A DNA stretch of 64,000 nucleotides. Origin: Colletotrichum lupini. Lineage: Eukaryota; Ascomycota; Sordariomycetes; Glomerellales; Glomerellaceae. Position numbers and translations under genes: made by a program. This document shows positions 12,288 through 24,105 of the stretch, piece after piece (positions within the stretch are counted from its first letter, which is position 1; each line of letters begins with the position of its first letter). The stretch is from assembly GCF_023278565.1 (NCBI RefSeq), contig NC_064673.1, positions 2,232,001 to 2,296,000 on the forward strand. Direction: 5' to 3'. The notes under the pieces were generated by a model. The model saw only the letters and a list, made by a program, of their open reading frames with translations, did not search any database and had not been told where the DNA came from.

Positions 12288-13561
12288 TTAGTATATAAGC
12301 CATGCTCCCAGGTACATACCTCGAGATAAAAATTAGCTCTAGATATTACGGAAATTCCAATCTCTAGTCATTTCTTGAGTCAGCCTAGTTGAGCTGCCTG
12401 CTACCGGCCTGTTCTCAGTCGGGGGCTGACGTGCATAATGATGGTGGCAATTCTGTGATTATCCCGATAATAATTTGGTTATCAACTCGCTTCGTTTTCA
12501 TATTTGAGTCGAGCAGGGAAGCGGAAGTAACCAGTGATGTGAAAGTGATTGCGCCGAGAAGTGGCTATGACTCCATTCCGATCCTTCCCCCACATCCTCA
12601 CCGGGCCATCCTCTCCCTGCAATGCAACGCTTACTTTCCCGTTCCGCCGCGTTTTCGTCTTAGCGGCGAACGCCTCCCAAACTTTGTATTTGCACTTTCC
12701 TTTTCCAGTCATAAGTTTGTCGTGATTGTAAGACAGATGAACATGCGGATATCGGGTACCGATTGCCGACAGCTTCTGAGGGAGTGAAAGCGCTCCTGTG
12801 CGACAGCCGCGTGGGTACTGGAGAATACAAGCTCAACGCTCCCACATAAGAGTCTAGCCCGGGTGAGACACCGCCCCTGCCCACCCCCTCGCCGAGCGCT
12901 CGCAGCCGCCTTGTTCCGACTTTCAGCCTCGGCTGGACCTTGGCGCCTAGTGATACATGTACGATATTCACCAGACGAGAAGTTGAACATCATAGGCTTG
13001 AAGATAAGCCCATAGAGCGTAGGGATTCCCCCAAAAGTTCCGTAATCTAGGCAGTCAGCGGACGCAGCCGTGAGGCGCATGTTGCTAGCACTTACGATCT
13101 AAGACAAGGAGCCCGAGAAGGCATCGGAATACATCAAGAGTACATTGTAAAAGCAGGGCAGATGTATCTTATGGCTTGAAGGGGAGACAATATACAAATT
13201 CGAGATGGTTGTCATGTCATTGAAATGTATCCAGCTGAGGCCGAGCGAACAAGATCATGGCCTGATTTCAGGTAAGACAAAGTAGATTGGAAGATGCATA
13301 GACATAATTGGTCTCTGCGACGGTTTTAGGATCAGCAAGGCGTTGAAATGACACGTAATCCAGTGTAGCTATACGTAATATCGGAGTTGAGCAAAATTGT
13401 CGGCCGCGAAGAAAGACGATCCCAAGATTGCGACTCATTATCATATAGTTATATGAACTACCTATCCAGCGAGCCCGCCTACCTTGAAACCTACTCCTCT
13501 GCACCGTCAACAGTCGTAATGCGTTTACAACATCGCATCTGATTCCTCTCACCTCTTCAAG
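12288..13561. other. Divergent promoter region between cysteine dioxygenase and 2OG oxygenase
   Basis: 1.27 kb between two start codons pointing away from each other. Several short frames overlap on both strands, but none has a domain signature, so I read them as chance. A C-rich stretch occurs near 12870-12900. I see no specific regulatory motif I can defend. Confidence 0.5.
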
Positions 13562-14811
13562 ATGACCGTGGCTGGTTCAAAAAAGATGGATGGTGCTGCT
13601 GCCCCTTATGCACCGACTGCGAACCTAGATACCGTGGTTTTTTCCAAAGTACTAGACCGCGACCCAGCGACCATTGACAAGATTATCTCTGCCTGCGAGA
13701 ATGTTGGGTTCTTCTACTTGGACATTTCGGACCAGTATTCTGCTACAATGCTAGAGAACCTTGACAGGTTGAACATTGTCATGAAGGACTGGTTCGACCA
13801 GCCAACAGCCGCGAAGCGCAAAGAGCTGGCTATCAGCATGGCATCTCATGGGTTTGTCAAAGCCGCCCTTCTAAGCTAAGTGCCCGTTGATTTGCTTGCT
13901 GAAGCTAATTAAAATGTTGCCCTTAGATACAAGCCAATCGGTTCACAGGCTGGGACGCACGGAGGTCGAGATGGCTGGGAAGTTCTTAAGGTAAGTATCG
14001 GTAGGACATGTGGTCACAGACAACGACGATTCTAACAATTGTACAGACGGGTAGCTTTGAACTGGCCGGTCGATGGGGCTTACCGCCAGTGGTAGAAGAC
14101 AACCTCCAGACATTCATCTCTTTCCAGAGCCAGTGTCACTACATTACTCGAGTGCTCCTTGACCGTATCTCGAACGCCCTGGGGCTGAAGGGAGCGCAGA
14201 GCCTCAACCACTTCCACAGAAGCGACTGCCCCTCCAAGAGTGCCCTTGCATTCCTGCATTATATCCCCATGGATCCAACTGGAGGTTATGCCGGACATAA
14301 TGTTCACACAGACTATGGCACCTTGACACTTGTCTTTGCGCCCCAGTGGGGTTTGCAAGTCCTTTCAACTCCCGAAATATCCTCACCGTCCTCAGCCTCC
14401 TCCTCGGCGTCTCACGATTCAGACGAAAGCCTCGATAGTGGCTACCACAGAGGACACAGTCAGGGCCACGCCAACAATGAGCCCAAGAAAGAAATGGCGG
14501 AAACACCCATGGAGTGGCAGTATGTCGAGCCACGACCTGGCTGCGCGGTGGTCAATGTGGCTGATGTGCTACGGTTCTTGACGCGCGATAGACTGAAGTC
14601 GGCAGTGCATCGGGTCCTTCCGTTACCCGATGTGGATCGCTATTCTGTTACCTACTTCCTAAGACCTAGTGATGATGTTGAGTTTATCGATGGAGAAGGT
14701 CGGCTGACGAATGTCATGGATTGGTACGACCGCAAGAACAACATGTATGAGGCTTCTCATGGGAATCAGGATCGGTCTTTGCTCATTGGCGGGTTGTATA
14801 AGGAGGTGTAA
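13562..14811 (+). CDS. 2-oxoglutarate/Fe(II)-dependent oxygenase, isopenicillin-N-synthase-like
   Basis: Predicted soluble dioxygenase that hydroxylates, desaturates or demethylates a small molecule; the substrate is unknown. Exons 13562-13851, 13927-13990 and 14047-14811 give 372 residues. The N-terminal DIOX_N-type region (about 25-100) contains VGFFYLDI; the junction of exons 1 and 2 gives the familiar HGYKPIG. Iron ligands are HTD (His205, Asp207) and His306, with the 2-oxoglutarate clamp RYS (Arg316, Ser318). Between the metal ligands lies an unusual insertion of about 45 residues rich in Ser, Asp, His and Glu (about 228-272), without introns and so likely real. It is convergent with the rhodopsin-domain gene. 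Related genes occur both in specialised-metabolite clusters and alone. Confidence 0.9.
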
Positions 14812-15139
14812 TGTTTCTCTAGAAGGATTGTTCTCTGTTCGACTTCACAGCTTCCCGAACGGGTATGTACCAAGTACGTACTTGTGTCAAAGTAGTGCTT
14901 CTTCTTTCCAATCTTCTGTTCGCTCTCTCCGTAGCCTCAGGTCATCTAACTTGACTGTATGTTCTCATCAATACAGTAATTGATGGTTGTCGTCAAGTAG
15001 AAGCTTGCATGCCAAACACCTTGGTACCAATCATTATCTTAATGACATATATACACCTGACATAAGTACCAGAATACTCTCCATGGTGAAACAAGTAGTC
15101 CTATTTGACCTCTTGGAGCCTGACCAGGCGGCATCCATG
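14812..15139. other. Short convergent intergenic spacer
   Basis: 328 bp between the stop codons of two converging genes. It should hold both 3' UTRs. No gene or repeat is seen. Confidence 0.5.
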
Positions 15140-16408
15140 CTACCCCGAAGGTACGTGTGCATGAAGCTTACGAAGTTCGACAGCTTCCTGGCCCTCGGCT
15201 CGATATCGATCATCCGCTTCCGTTCCTGGCTTGAAGATAGGAAGAATCACTGTCTGGCTATCATGGTCGCTGTTGATACTTGTTGCTCGTACATTCGAGA
15301 GGTTGGCACTCTGAAAGACTCCGTCGGTTTTTGCGTAGTGTGCAGCCGAGGGATGGTAGGATGCAAATGATTTTGAAACATCCCGTATCAGTACTCTCAG
15401 TACCGGTATGGAGGCTGCAACAATCGTCGCATTGGGTTCTGCGTGAATCCAAATGCTCAAGGCGGCAAGGCGGCGAGAAACTGCGAGAGAGATAGTTTTG
15501 TCAATATTCACTTGCGACTCAAGGTAAGACATATAGGAACAACACTGACACTCGGTTCCGACACCCCTCGTGACTTCAAGAGCTTCCACAGCTTTGAGAA
15601 CAGCAACGATTCCTGCCCTACCATTGTAATCAGTGACCCTGAAGATAAGGTAGGTGCCCCGAGTAGTTTGGCAGACTTCCATTGTTGAGGCAAAGAATGA
15701 GTGGTTATCTCACTTACAGCACACCGATACTCATAGCAATCGCGACGCCGGCTTTCTCCCGTTTGACCATTTGTAAGTCCCATACCGAGTAAATTGGAAT
15801 CAGAGCTAGACCGAAATCTGTCACCGCGGAGACAACTATTCCCAATAAGACGTTAGACCAAGACAAGCCCAGCTTCAGTAGAAGTACTCACTAGACCCGA
15901 TCATATTCATCCAGATGCCGCTGTTGATTGACCAGCACGAACCAAGTGAAAACGCGCCCTCAGCTCCACAAGTCGGTCTCCAGACCAAAACTGTGTGCAC
16001 AAGGCACATTATGTCTGTAATGCAAGTGATCAGGATAATCACAGGACGCAACCATCCTGTCGTGAATCTCAGCAAGGTGAGGGCGAATGACGTCTTGCTG
16101 AAAGCTAGGGAAAGCTTCATTGCATTGTCGGATGCCAAGTTTGCGGGGGTAATGATGGGCCCTGACAGAGTGGTAACTAGGTAACCAGATCCGAAAACGA
16201 CTGTTTGGAGTGAGACCCCAATCATTAGGAACATCCATCCTATAATGAGGAGATAATCGTCCCACCACATCATTCTAGTACGAACTAATCTACAGTAGAT
16301 TCGGAGCACGAGAAAGATGGTTGACGTTGATGCCATTACCCATATTGATGCGAGCACTGTCGTCGTCAAAGATGGGTCTCCGAAAGGCAAGGGGTACTGT
16401 GTTGGCAT
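15140..16408 (-). CDS. Rhodopsin-domain fungal integral membrane protein
   Basis: Member of the large fungal family of seven-helix proteins (PTH11/SAT4-like, 'rhodopsin domain') usually annotated as uncharacterised; some members are surface receptors. Exons (minus): 16408-15892, 15835-15718, 15617-15140, giving 370 residues. Typical marks are LRIYCRLVRTRMMWWDDYLLI after TM1, a Cys-containing loop before TM4, and AASIPVLRVL in the last helix followed by a hydrophilic tail. The second splice restores GVLAGIVAVLKAV. The region between EVTRG and SRRLAAL fits the family poorly and could be an extra in-frame 84-nt intron (roughly 15542-15459, minus), which would give 342 residues. It is divergent from the FAD oxidase at 17845, with a 1.4-kb shared upstream region. 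Confidence 0.82.
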
Positions 16409-17844
16409 GGTTAGCTACACAATGCTTGAAGGTTCCACGGCATAGATAATGGATAGAGGAAGGAAGCAAAGGTTAGAATGCGCTCTGGTCCTAACCCTCG
16501 AGCACACGGGTTACTTTATGGGGGCGGGCGTAGTGCTCAAGTCTTCTTTTTCAGGTAGCTTTAACATTGCCTGCGACCTCTAAGGGACGTGTTGGTTTGC
16601 TAGCCTGATTTCCGACGTCTCAGAACCTGGCGAATTCTTTCAAGGGTGTCGTGTTAGCAACTGAGCAAGGATGTCCAATCTGCAAGTACTGTCGAGAAGA
16701 GATTTCGTATTCCCTCAGAGCTATTAAGCCTCTCATCTGTACTGGTCACAAAGAATTCCGTGGAAGTTATCGTAATAAATCCAGAGCTGGCAATGGAAAG
16801 GAGCCACTTATACTGGAGTAAGACCGCAGAAATTATGACGAGACAGCAAGATAAAGAACGAAAAGGGGCATTGTTGGAGTTACGTTCGTGATTGCGCTTT
16901 ACACCAACGCGACTGGCTTCCTACGCCCGCCCGAGAATGAGAAAAAACTTTTGTTCATCCAGCAAGTCCACCTGAGTCTCAACCTATTGCCTGTACAGTC
17001 AATACTTAGACGCCTCCTGGTTGAATTATCCATTTTAAGCCCCTTATACTACTACACATCCTGACACTCCCTTCGTCGAACACTGCAACAGACTGCGGAG
17101 GTTGAGGCTATCTTCTCACCAGTCGCAATTCTTGATATCGCACATTCGACCAATATTCTCAGCAACGGAGGCGTATCTTGAGTCACTGATCAATAGCAGG
17201 TCCATGTTGAGTTTACGCCTTACTCTCTTCCGGTGAAAAGGTCGGGTCAACTTGATACTGTTGGTTTGGCCCGGAGAAACTTCCTCTCTGGGTCCATGTT
17301 TGGTCAGGCAAATGTCCGTACATGCATAATGAGGATGTCCCCAAAGTCTGGATGGATCCAGTCCCCGCTGCGCCGCAGCATTTCTGCTCGGCGAATCTGT
17401 TGGTCCACGAGGATACGCAAGCGGTGGCCAATGAAAAGGAAGGGAAGCATCGCTTAATCTAACAACCAACAGTAAGAAACGGATTAGGCTTAGTCTATGT
17501 TTGCCTGCATTCGGAGTGAATCCGCGAAGGACTAGCTCAGCAGAGCTCGCCCAGCTGCTGTGCCGTATCCAATATTTGAATTTTGGAAATGTAACAGAAA
17601 ATACGACGCGTACAGCGATGCAAGATACGCTGTCCAATAGATTGCAGTGATTTACGAAAGGTCGTGGCTACTGACAAGTGCTGGAAACCGAAAGCGAATG
17701 ACTCCGCTTGACAGCCCTTATTATGATCGAGCATCGGTGCCGATGAGTTTACCGAATGCTGATCGATGGATGTCTTAAGAAGACAGACATCGGCCACGTC
17801 GTTTGATTTGGGTTTTGCCAAGATCTCTTCCATCAACGAATGTG
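16409..17844. other. Divergent upstream region, membrane protein / FAD oxidase 1
   Basis: 1.4 kb between start codons that point away from each other. Several minus-strand frames (17116-17963) lack any domain and overlap the oxidase start, so I reject them. No repeat is seen. Confidence 0.5.
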
Positions 17845-19570
17845 ATGCCTTCAACGGTGTGGTACACCGCTGCAGCGGTTCTATTCTTTGTTCCAACATT
17901 TGCAGCATCCGCGTCTTTTGGACCTGCTAGCGGCATTCGGTCCAATGCTGCATCCCAACTCACAGGGGTCTGTCAGCTTCTAGATGTGGACGTCTTGGCC
18001 TTGAGACTAGGATGCTGACCGACTCATCTTGCAGTGCGATATCCTCATCCGCGCTGGGCTCTCTGGCCAAATTTTCTTTTCGAACGACACGGAGTACGCC
18101 GTCACCATTCAGTCTTACTACTCTGGCGATGTTCAAGACGTTCGACCTTCATGTATCCTCAAGCCCACGACTTCACAGCAGGTTTCGGACGCCATCAAGT
18201 CACTTAACAGCGAAGCCTTGGGCTGTTGGACGGTGGCCATACGTAGCGGTGGCCACTCACCATTCCCGTCGAATAATGCTGCCAATGGCGTTACCATCGA
18301 TCTCGGTGGCATCAATTCCATTAGCTATATGGAGAATCCTGATTCGCCGGGACACGGTGTCGCAGCGCTCGGCCCCGGTGGGCGCTGGAGTGAAGTCTAC
18401 TCTGCCCTCGAGGAACAAGGGGTGATGACAACGGGCGGACGCGAAGGTCATGTTGGTGTGGGAGGGTTCTTGCTTGGCGGAGGTAAGGCGAAATCTCAGC
18501 TGAATCACGAGGTAATTAACTGAAACATTGGTAGGCTTCTCATGGTATTCTGCGAAGTACGGCCTTTCCGCCGATAATGTTTTGAACTACGAGGTACAGA
18601 TATTCATGATGAGTGCGGTTCCAAATCGTGTGCTAACAGCGTATTTGCGCAGGTGGTGCTCGCTAATGGTAGTCTCATTGAAGCGAACGCGACGGCGCAT
18701 GCGGACCTCTTCAAGGCTCTGAAAGGTGGCATGAACAATCTTGGTGTCGTGACAAGGTTCGACCTGCGAACTTTCCCTGCAAATGACATTTACGGTGGTA
18801 TCGTCGCATTCGCATATACAGACAAGGAACCCGTCGTGAAAAGCTTCATCACTATGGTCAGAGAGAACGAGGAAAATCCTGCCGAGAGCGGATTTGTTTC
18901 CTTGTCATGGGGTCCTGGGCGAGATCCTTCAGTCGCCTTCATTACCGCCAACGTTGATGGCGTCAGCAAATCGTCCTCCTTCGCCGGACTCGCGGACTTG
19001 GGGCCTCTTATTGACACCAGATCGGCGGTCCCGAACTCAGAATTCGTCAAGCAGCTCCAAAGCACACTCGGTTTGTACAATGTGTGGTTTACGCAGAGCT
19101 TCCACGCAACCATGGAGATGGGCAGGAAAGTTCTTGAAGTTTTCGAGGCTCTCATCGCGGACCTGGAGGGAAAACTCGACGAGAATGCGACGATAATATT
19201 TGTGATGACTCCCCTCTCAACCAACTATGCTAACAACGGGCCTAATATCCTCGGATTAAACGAAGAGCTGACAGAGCCATCCGTCGTGCTTCAAGTCGAG
19301 TGCTTACTTCCAACCCCAAATGACGAGGCATTGTTGACAGGAAAGTTTGAGGCAGTCATAGATGAGATTTCCGAGCATGCTGCAAGGACAGGACAAAGTA
19401 CAATCTTCAAGTACATCAATTACGCACACCAGACACAGGACCCACTTCAGTCGTACGGAGGCGATAATCAGGACTTCTTGGAGAAGGTGGCTCAGACTTA
19501 TGACCCCAATGGCTTCTTCCAACATCGGGTGTCAGGAGGGTTCAAAATTTCCAAAAGCACTAGAGCCTGA
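17845..19570 (+). CDS. Secreted FAD-linked oxidase, BBE/PCMH type (copy 1)
   Basis: Predicted flavoprotein oxidase of the berberine-bridge-enzyme-like family; such enzymes oxidise sugars, alcohols or specialised metabolites with O2. Exons 17845-17985, 18035-18482, 18535-18593, 18653-19570 give 521 residues. A hydrophobic signal peptide covers about 1-25. The FAD-binding PCMH domain shows RSGGH, whose His (about 121) should bind FAD covalently. The position that carries a second attaching Cys in bicovalent relatives reads EGHVGVGG, so a single covalent bond is expected. The C-terminal YDPNGFFQHRV block is the BBE domain. ATG 17845 is chosen because the signal peptide starts there. The first donor (GTGGAC) is unusual but gives correct phase. 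Its closest relative in the window is the gene at 59285-60926. Confidence 0.88.
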
Positions 19571-20117
19571 CTGACAGATGAGGATTATCGAAAGATTTCC
19601 ATGCATATACCCCGAACTCAGTGCCTCGCTCAAGTAATCTAATTTTAACACCTCATTCCCTCTCTAGATATCAGTAACACTCATGAACCATTCTTTCCGT
19701 GACACCTCTTCGCGATACCTTCAAGTGCACAGCTGGGCGTAAGGTGCCTTGATTATATTCGAAGTCTTCTCTACAACAAAATCTTCCACCGTAAAAAGCA
19801 GTGAGTGCAAGTTTTAGAGACGTTCTTGAATCTTGTTGGCTCCAAGGCCCACCAATTCTGTGAAGCTGGATTTACGGCCACAGCGGACGCTAACTAATAG
19901 GTATGACGATCTCTTACAGTCTGTGGCTGAATGTGCATTAGCAGGGCGGAAATTAACGTTTGACGTCGACATGATTCATTACGAGAACCGTTATTGTTGG
20001 AGGACTAATGTGCAGAATGGGCCTCAATTCTTCCCGAACTCGAAATCTTTTTTTGATTTAACCAGGATGAGCCAAGACGACTTGTGATTTTGTATCAAAA
20101 CGAGTGCAGCACAAAAT
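19571..20117. other. Convergent intergenic spacer
   Basis: 547 bp between converging stop codons. It holds two 3' UTRs and no recognisable gene; the frame at 19833-20087 has no family signature. Confidence 0.5.
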
Positions 20118-21219
20118 TCAAGCCATCTTGATGCAGACCTTGCCGATATGAGTGCCGCTGGTGAGATACTCAAAGGCAGCGATGATCTGGTCTCTACTGG
20201 ATCCGAACTCCCTCTCGACAGGAACCTGCAATTGACGGGTGACAACGTAACGGGTGACTTCCTCCAAGTGCTGCCGCGATCCCACCATGATACCTCGCAC
20301 AATCGCGCCTTTGGACAAGGCGAGTGCTGCGACGTCAGGCATCTTTTCCTGCGGGCATGACGCAAGGAATCCAATCACGGCGATGGACCCCCCGTACGCC
20401 ACGGCATTGATGCTCTCGGCAATCGTACCAGCACCGCCATTCTCAAATACGTAGTCGGCGCCGTGGCCCTCTGTAATCCTTAAGACATCCTCCGACCACT
20501 TTGGGGTCTTCTTATAGTTGATCACATGGTCAGGGCCGTAGGTCCCCTTCACGTGTTGCAACTTTGAGTCTGAGGAAGAAGTGATGATGGTGGTTGCTCC
20601 GGCTGCTTTGGCGAGGATGAGGCCGGTAATGGAAACACCACCAGTTCCTGGGTGGCAAGTCAGGTCTTTGATGTATTCTTCAGGGCAAGTGGGATTGAAT
20701 ATAATCACCAAGAAATAAGACAGTCTGGCCAGGCTTGAGAGCTATGTTGCCATAGAGAGAATTCCAAGCAGTCGTTCCAGTGCAGACCAGCGCCGATAGC
20801 TGGGAGTAGCTCAGCTTAGTCTCCTTAGGCACCTTGACTAATGCAGAGCTTGGAAGAACAATGTACTCCCGCAGGGCACCATCTACACAGCCCCCAAGAC
20901 TGTGATTCCAGTCTTTCATGGCGCCATAAAGTGTGCTCAGATCAAAAGACGAGATCACTTTGTCGCCATGGGCGAAGTCGTCAACGTGGCTTCCCACTTT
21001 AACAACATCGCCAGAGAGATCGGAACCGGGGACCACGTTGTCCTTGACAGGAAACGGGTACTGTCCGGTCGCAACGGCGAAATCGCGGAAATTGAGAGCG
21101 ACACTGCGAATGCGGACCAGAACTTCGTTCGAGGAGGGTTCTGGGATTGGCTCCGTCCCAACAACGAGGTCGTTGACGGATGTGCGCTGAGGAAGCCTGA
21201 AAACCTGCTGAGTTGCCAT
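20118..21219 (-). CDS. MDR-family dehydrogenase, zinc-type alcohol dehydrogenase-like
   Basis: Medium-chain dehydrogenase/reductase, predicted cytosolic NAD(P)H-dependent oxidoreductase of alcohols, aldehydes or enones. Exons (minus) 21219-20709 and 20647-20118 give 346 residues. The N-terminal GroES-like fold contains LNFRDFAVATG and VVPGSDLSGDVVKVG; the usual catalytic-zinc Cys-His pair is missing (NFRD stands there), as in quinone-reductase-like members, so zinc-independent chemistry is likely. The splice restores the Rossmann motif GTGGVSITG. The protein ends at GKVCIKMA. A TATA-like sequence lies at about 21346-21356, some 130 bp upstream of the start. It is convergent with FAD oxidase 1 but there is no proof of a shared pathway. 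Confidence 0.9.
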
Positions 21220-22149
21220 TTTGAAGGTGTAGTAGTGATAGGTTATCGTGGAGTTTGGTGAATGAGCAGGATGTCTGGACTCAAAGTGAATGAGGTTGTT
21301 GACCGAGAGCTAGCAAAGCTTATGAGAGCAGGCTTGCTGATCGATATTATATATAGAAAAGTCTTGTCCAAATCCACTCTCATGTTTGATGCGCAACGTC
21401 CCAAACTTGCTGATAAATATGTCTTGAGATGACGAACCGGCAGTCACTTGTCTTCAGTGGACACCGAGCTCTGAGAGGCGTATCATTGAACCACCAGACC
21501 ATGACATTACCTCAACTAAGCATCATGACTCAAAGAAGATCACAACATGATTCGACAGACTGATTTAATACGTCATTAAGACTTATTTTCTGGCTGGACT
21601 ACTGTGTTCAGATGTTGGTATCTGGGTCCTGAGCGCGTGTAATTTCTTCTCCAACTTTGGGGTGAAAATCATCCACCCATCCTACCGGCATTATTGCATA
21701 CCCGGCCTTGGCGTCAGGGCGTAGGCTCTATATGTCAGACACGCTTGCTTCGAGATTGAATTGAAAGGCGAACATTAGCCGGACTCTCCTGGGTTTTATG
21801 TTGATCTACGTACCTGAGATCACAATGGTTCAACATATTAGTCTTCGTGTACCCGGTCTCGGATTAACCAAGCAAAGCATCTGCCCCCTCGACCAGGTGC
21901 ACGAAGCTTCATTCAAAAAGCCCATGATCTGTTCAACACATGTGCTGCCATGGTATTTTGTTTCCTAACGTAAGATTAACGCGAGCAAACCTTTTCTCCA
22001 TGGTTGAAGAAATCGAGTTATTGGAATCAACGGGCCTTTATTCACAAAGAGGTAAATTTTCTATAAACCGTAGCGCAATTCTAAATTAAGTTATCAAGAG
22101 CTCGCTTCCTGACTCCTGAAATTGCAAACACGCAAAATCTTTTCGTCTT
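21220..22149. other. Intergenic region upstream of the MDR gene
   Basis: 930 bp with no open frame worth calling. It contains the promoter of the MDR gene on the minus strand, with a TATA-like run near 21346-21356, and the 3' flank of the CBM18 lectin. Confidence 0.5.
21346..21356 (-). promoter_or_regulatory. TATA-like box of the MDR dehydrogenase gene
   Basis: On the minus strand this reads CTATATATAAT, about 130 bp before the ATG at 21219. Placement is plausible for a core promoter; inference only. Confidence 0.4.
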
Positions 22150-24105
22150 CTAAGTGCAGCGTCCAGAGCCAGGTTGGCTGCATGGAAACGTAAGTTAGTA
22201 TGGAAGAATTCGTTTGAGGACTAGAACAGCAAAACTCACCAGCCAGTTCCGCAATGCGAAGAGCTCGTTCCACAAAACCCTGAAGAGCTACAGCATTGAT
22301 CATCAAAAGGCCCACCAGCACATGTGAAACCTCCCTTGCTAGAGCCGCAAGTGCCATCAACAGACGGGATGTTGGCTGTGAGGCAGCCGCTCGATGAATC
22401 TTTTTGGCTATAATAGATACGACGTCAGCAATAAAGTCCAGCATTTCGCACCTTATTTGATGCGAAAAAGAGAGAAAAGTCGAATACTAGACACGCAAAA
22501 ACTGAACTGAAACGTACCATCCCTGGCCACAATGAGCGCCAGTGCTTCCACAATAGCCTCCACTTGAGCAGCAGTTTCCAAGACCAGATCCAGCACATGT
22601 CTTGCCGTTTTTCGTGCCGCAAACTGCATCACTTGATATTCCAGTGCAAAGGCCGTAAGACAGCTGGCAGCCATTGCGACAATGGTCGGTGCTTTTTCCG
22701 CAGTAACCGTTGGAAGAGCAGCAGTCACCAAAGGTTGAACCTTTGCAAGTCTTGCCATTCTTCGAACCGCAATTTCCATCGGTTGAGATGCTTGAGGCGC
22801 CCTCGTTACAGGTTCCAAAGGATGGTTTGCAACCAGCATCGCAGTGATCGGAAGATTTACCACAGAACCCGCCAGACGAGCAACAATCTCCAAAGGCTGA
22901 ACCCTTGCATGTTTTGCCGTTCTTACCGCAAGTTCCATCCGTGGAAATGCTTCCAGCAGCTGTGTTGCAGGTACCAAATGATGCGTTGCAACCGGCATCG
23001 CAGTGGTCAGATGACTTGCCACAGTAGCCACCGGAAGAGCAGCAATCGCCAAATGCAGAGCCCTTGCAGGTCTTCCCGTTCTTGCCACATTGACCGTCAG
23101 CAGAGATACCGCTGGCAGCTTCATTACAAGTGCCAAACGCAGCATTGCAACCAGCATCGCAATGAGCGGTAGATTTGCCGCAGAATCCAGTGGAAGAACA
23201 GCAATCCCCGAAGGAAGAACCCTTACAGGTCTTTCCGTTTGTCCCACAAGTACCATCAGTGGAAACGTTGTCTTCTGCGCCACATGTGCCAAACTGAGAC
23301 TGGCAGCCCGCCTGGCAATGGTCTTTGGAAGTGCCACAGAAGCCGCCAGAGGAGCAGCAGTCGCCAAACTTCGACCCCTTGCATGTCTTGCCATTCTTCC
23401 CGCATGTTCCATCCGTAGAGATACTACCCGAGTCCGCGTTGGAACAGGTGCCAAAGGCCGCATTACAGCCAGCATCGCAGTGATCAGAGGATGTTCCACA
23501 GTAACCACCGGATGAGCAGCAGTCTCCAAATGTTGACCCTAAACACGTCTTGCCATTGGAGCCGCACTGGCCATCAGAGCTGATATTGGTCGTCGCACCA
23601 CATGTGCCAAAAAGGTCTTGACAACCACTTCCACAGTGGCCCAAAGTGGTACCACAGTAGCCGCTCGAAGAGCAGCAGTCTCCGAAGGGGGAAGTCGTAC
23701 AGTTATACTGATTTGCTCCGCCACATGAGCCGTCGGGAGAGATACTCCCGGGCCCGGGTGGTGGGGCGGGAGCAGGTGCGGGTGCGTTGCAGTTACCGGC
23801 GGCTGGTTGACTGTGTCCCGTGTAAGTCGAGTGATCAGCTGCCACATGTGCCAGGACAGTAAATAAGGTATGAGACATAAGGCTTACCAACCATCGCCGC
23901 AGAATGCAGAAGAACGACCGCATTTACCATCCTTGGAACAGCAGGCGCCCCAGACAGGGCTACATACGAAACCAGTTGTACCTCCGCAGGTTCCATCTGG
24001 CGTGACTTCTCCAGTCTGCCATGGTGACAGTGTTGCGGTTGTAGCTGTGACGCTTTGAGACGCGACGAAGGCCGGCAAAAGCCAGCAGAATATAGCTGCC
24101 TTCAT
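22150..24105 (-). CDS. Secreted lectin with ten CBM18 (hevein-like) chitin-binding modules
   Basis: Predicted extracellular chitin-binding protein with no catalytic domain; such proteins coat or sequester chitin and can shield hyphae or bind chitin fragments. Exons (minus): 24105-23888, 23810-22518, 22407-22240, 22177-22150, giving 568 residues. A signal peptide spans about 1-18. Module 1 ends in a Pro/Ala-rich linker (NAPAPAPAPPPGPGS); modules 2-9 lie in one exon as repeats of the form GxCGxNGKTCxGSxFGDCCSSxGYCG; module 10 (GTCGSSKGGFTC...) and the last residues QPGSGRCT come from two short 3' exons. Each module has the eight-Cys pattern. All three introns fall after the second base of the same Cys codon (CGxGC|Q). 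It shares a 1-kb divergent promoter with the chitinase at 25127. Orthologues may have different module numbers. Confidence 0.9.
22453..23885 (-). repeat. Tandem CBM18 coding repeats (modules 2-9)
   Basis: Eight consecutive units of roughly 135-140 bp, each encoding one hevein-like module with the recurring FGDCCSS and HCDAGC motifs. Neighbouring units are very alike in DNA and in protein, so expansion by unequal exchange or replication slippage is likely. Limits given are approximate. Confidence 0.75.

Noticed and set aside
12389..13552. Several overlapping open frames between the two iron oxygenases
   Set aside because: Present on both strands with no domain signature; they fit chance frames in a promoter region.
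17116..17963. Minus-strand frames upstream of FAD oxidase 1
   Set aside because: No motif, and they overlap the signal-peptide exon of the oxidase on the other strand.
22564..23515. Plus-strand and alternative-frame minus-strand long frames opposite the CBM18 repeats
   Set aside because: Low-complexity shadows of the repetitive lectin coding sequence in other frames.
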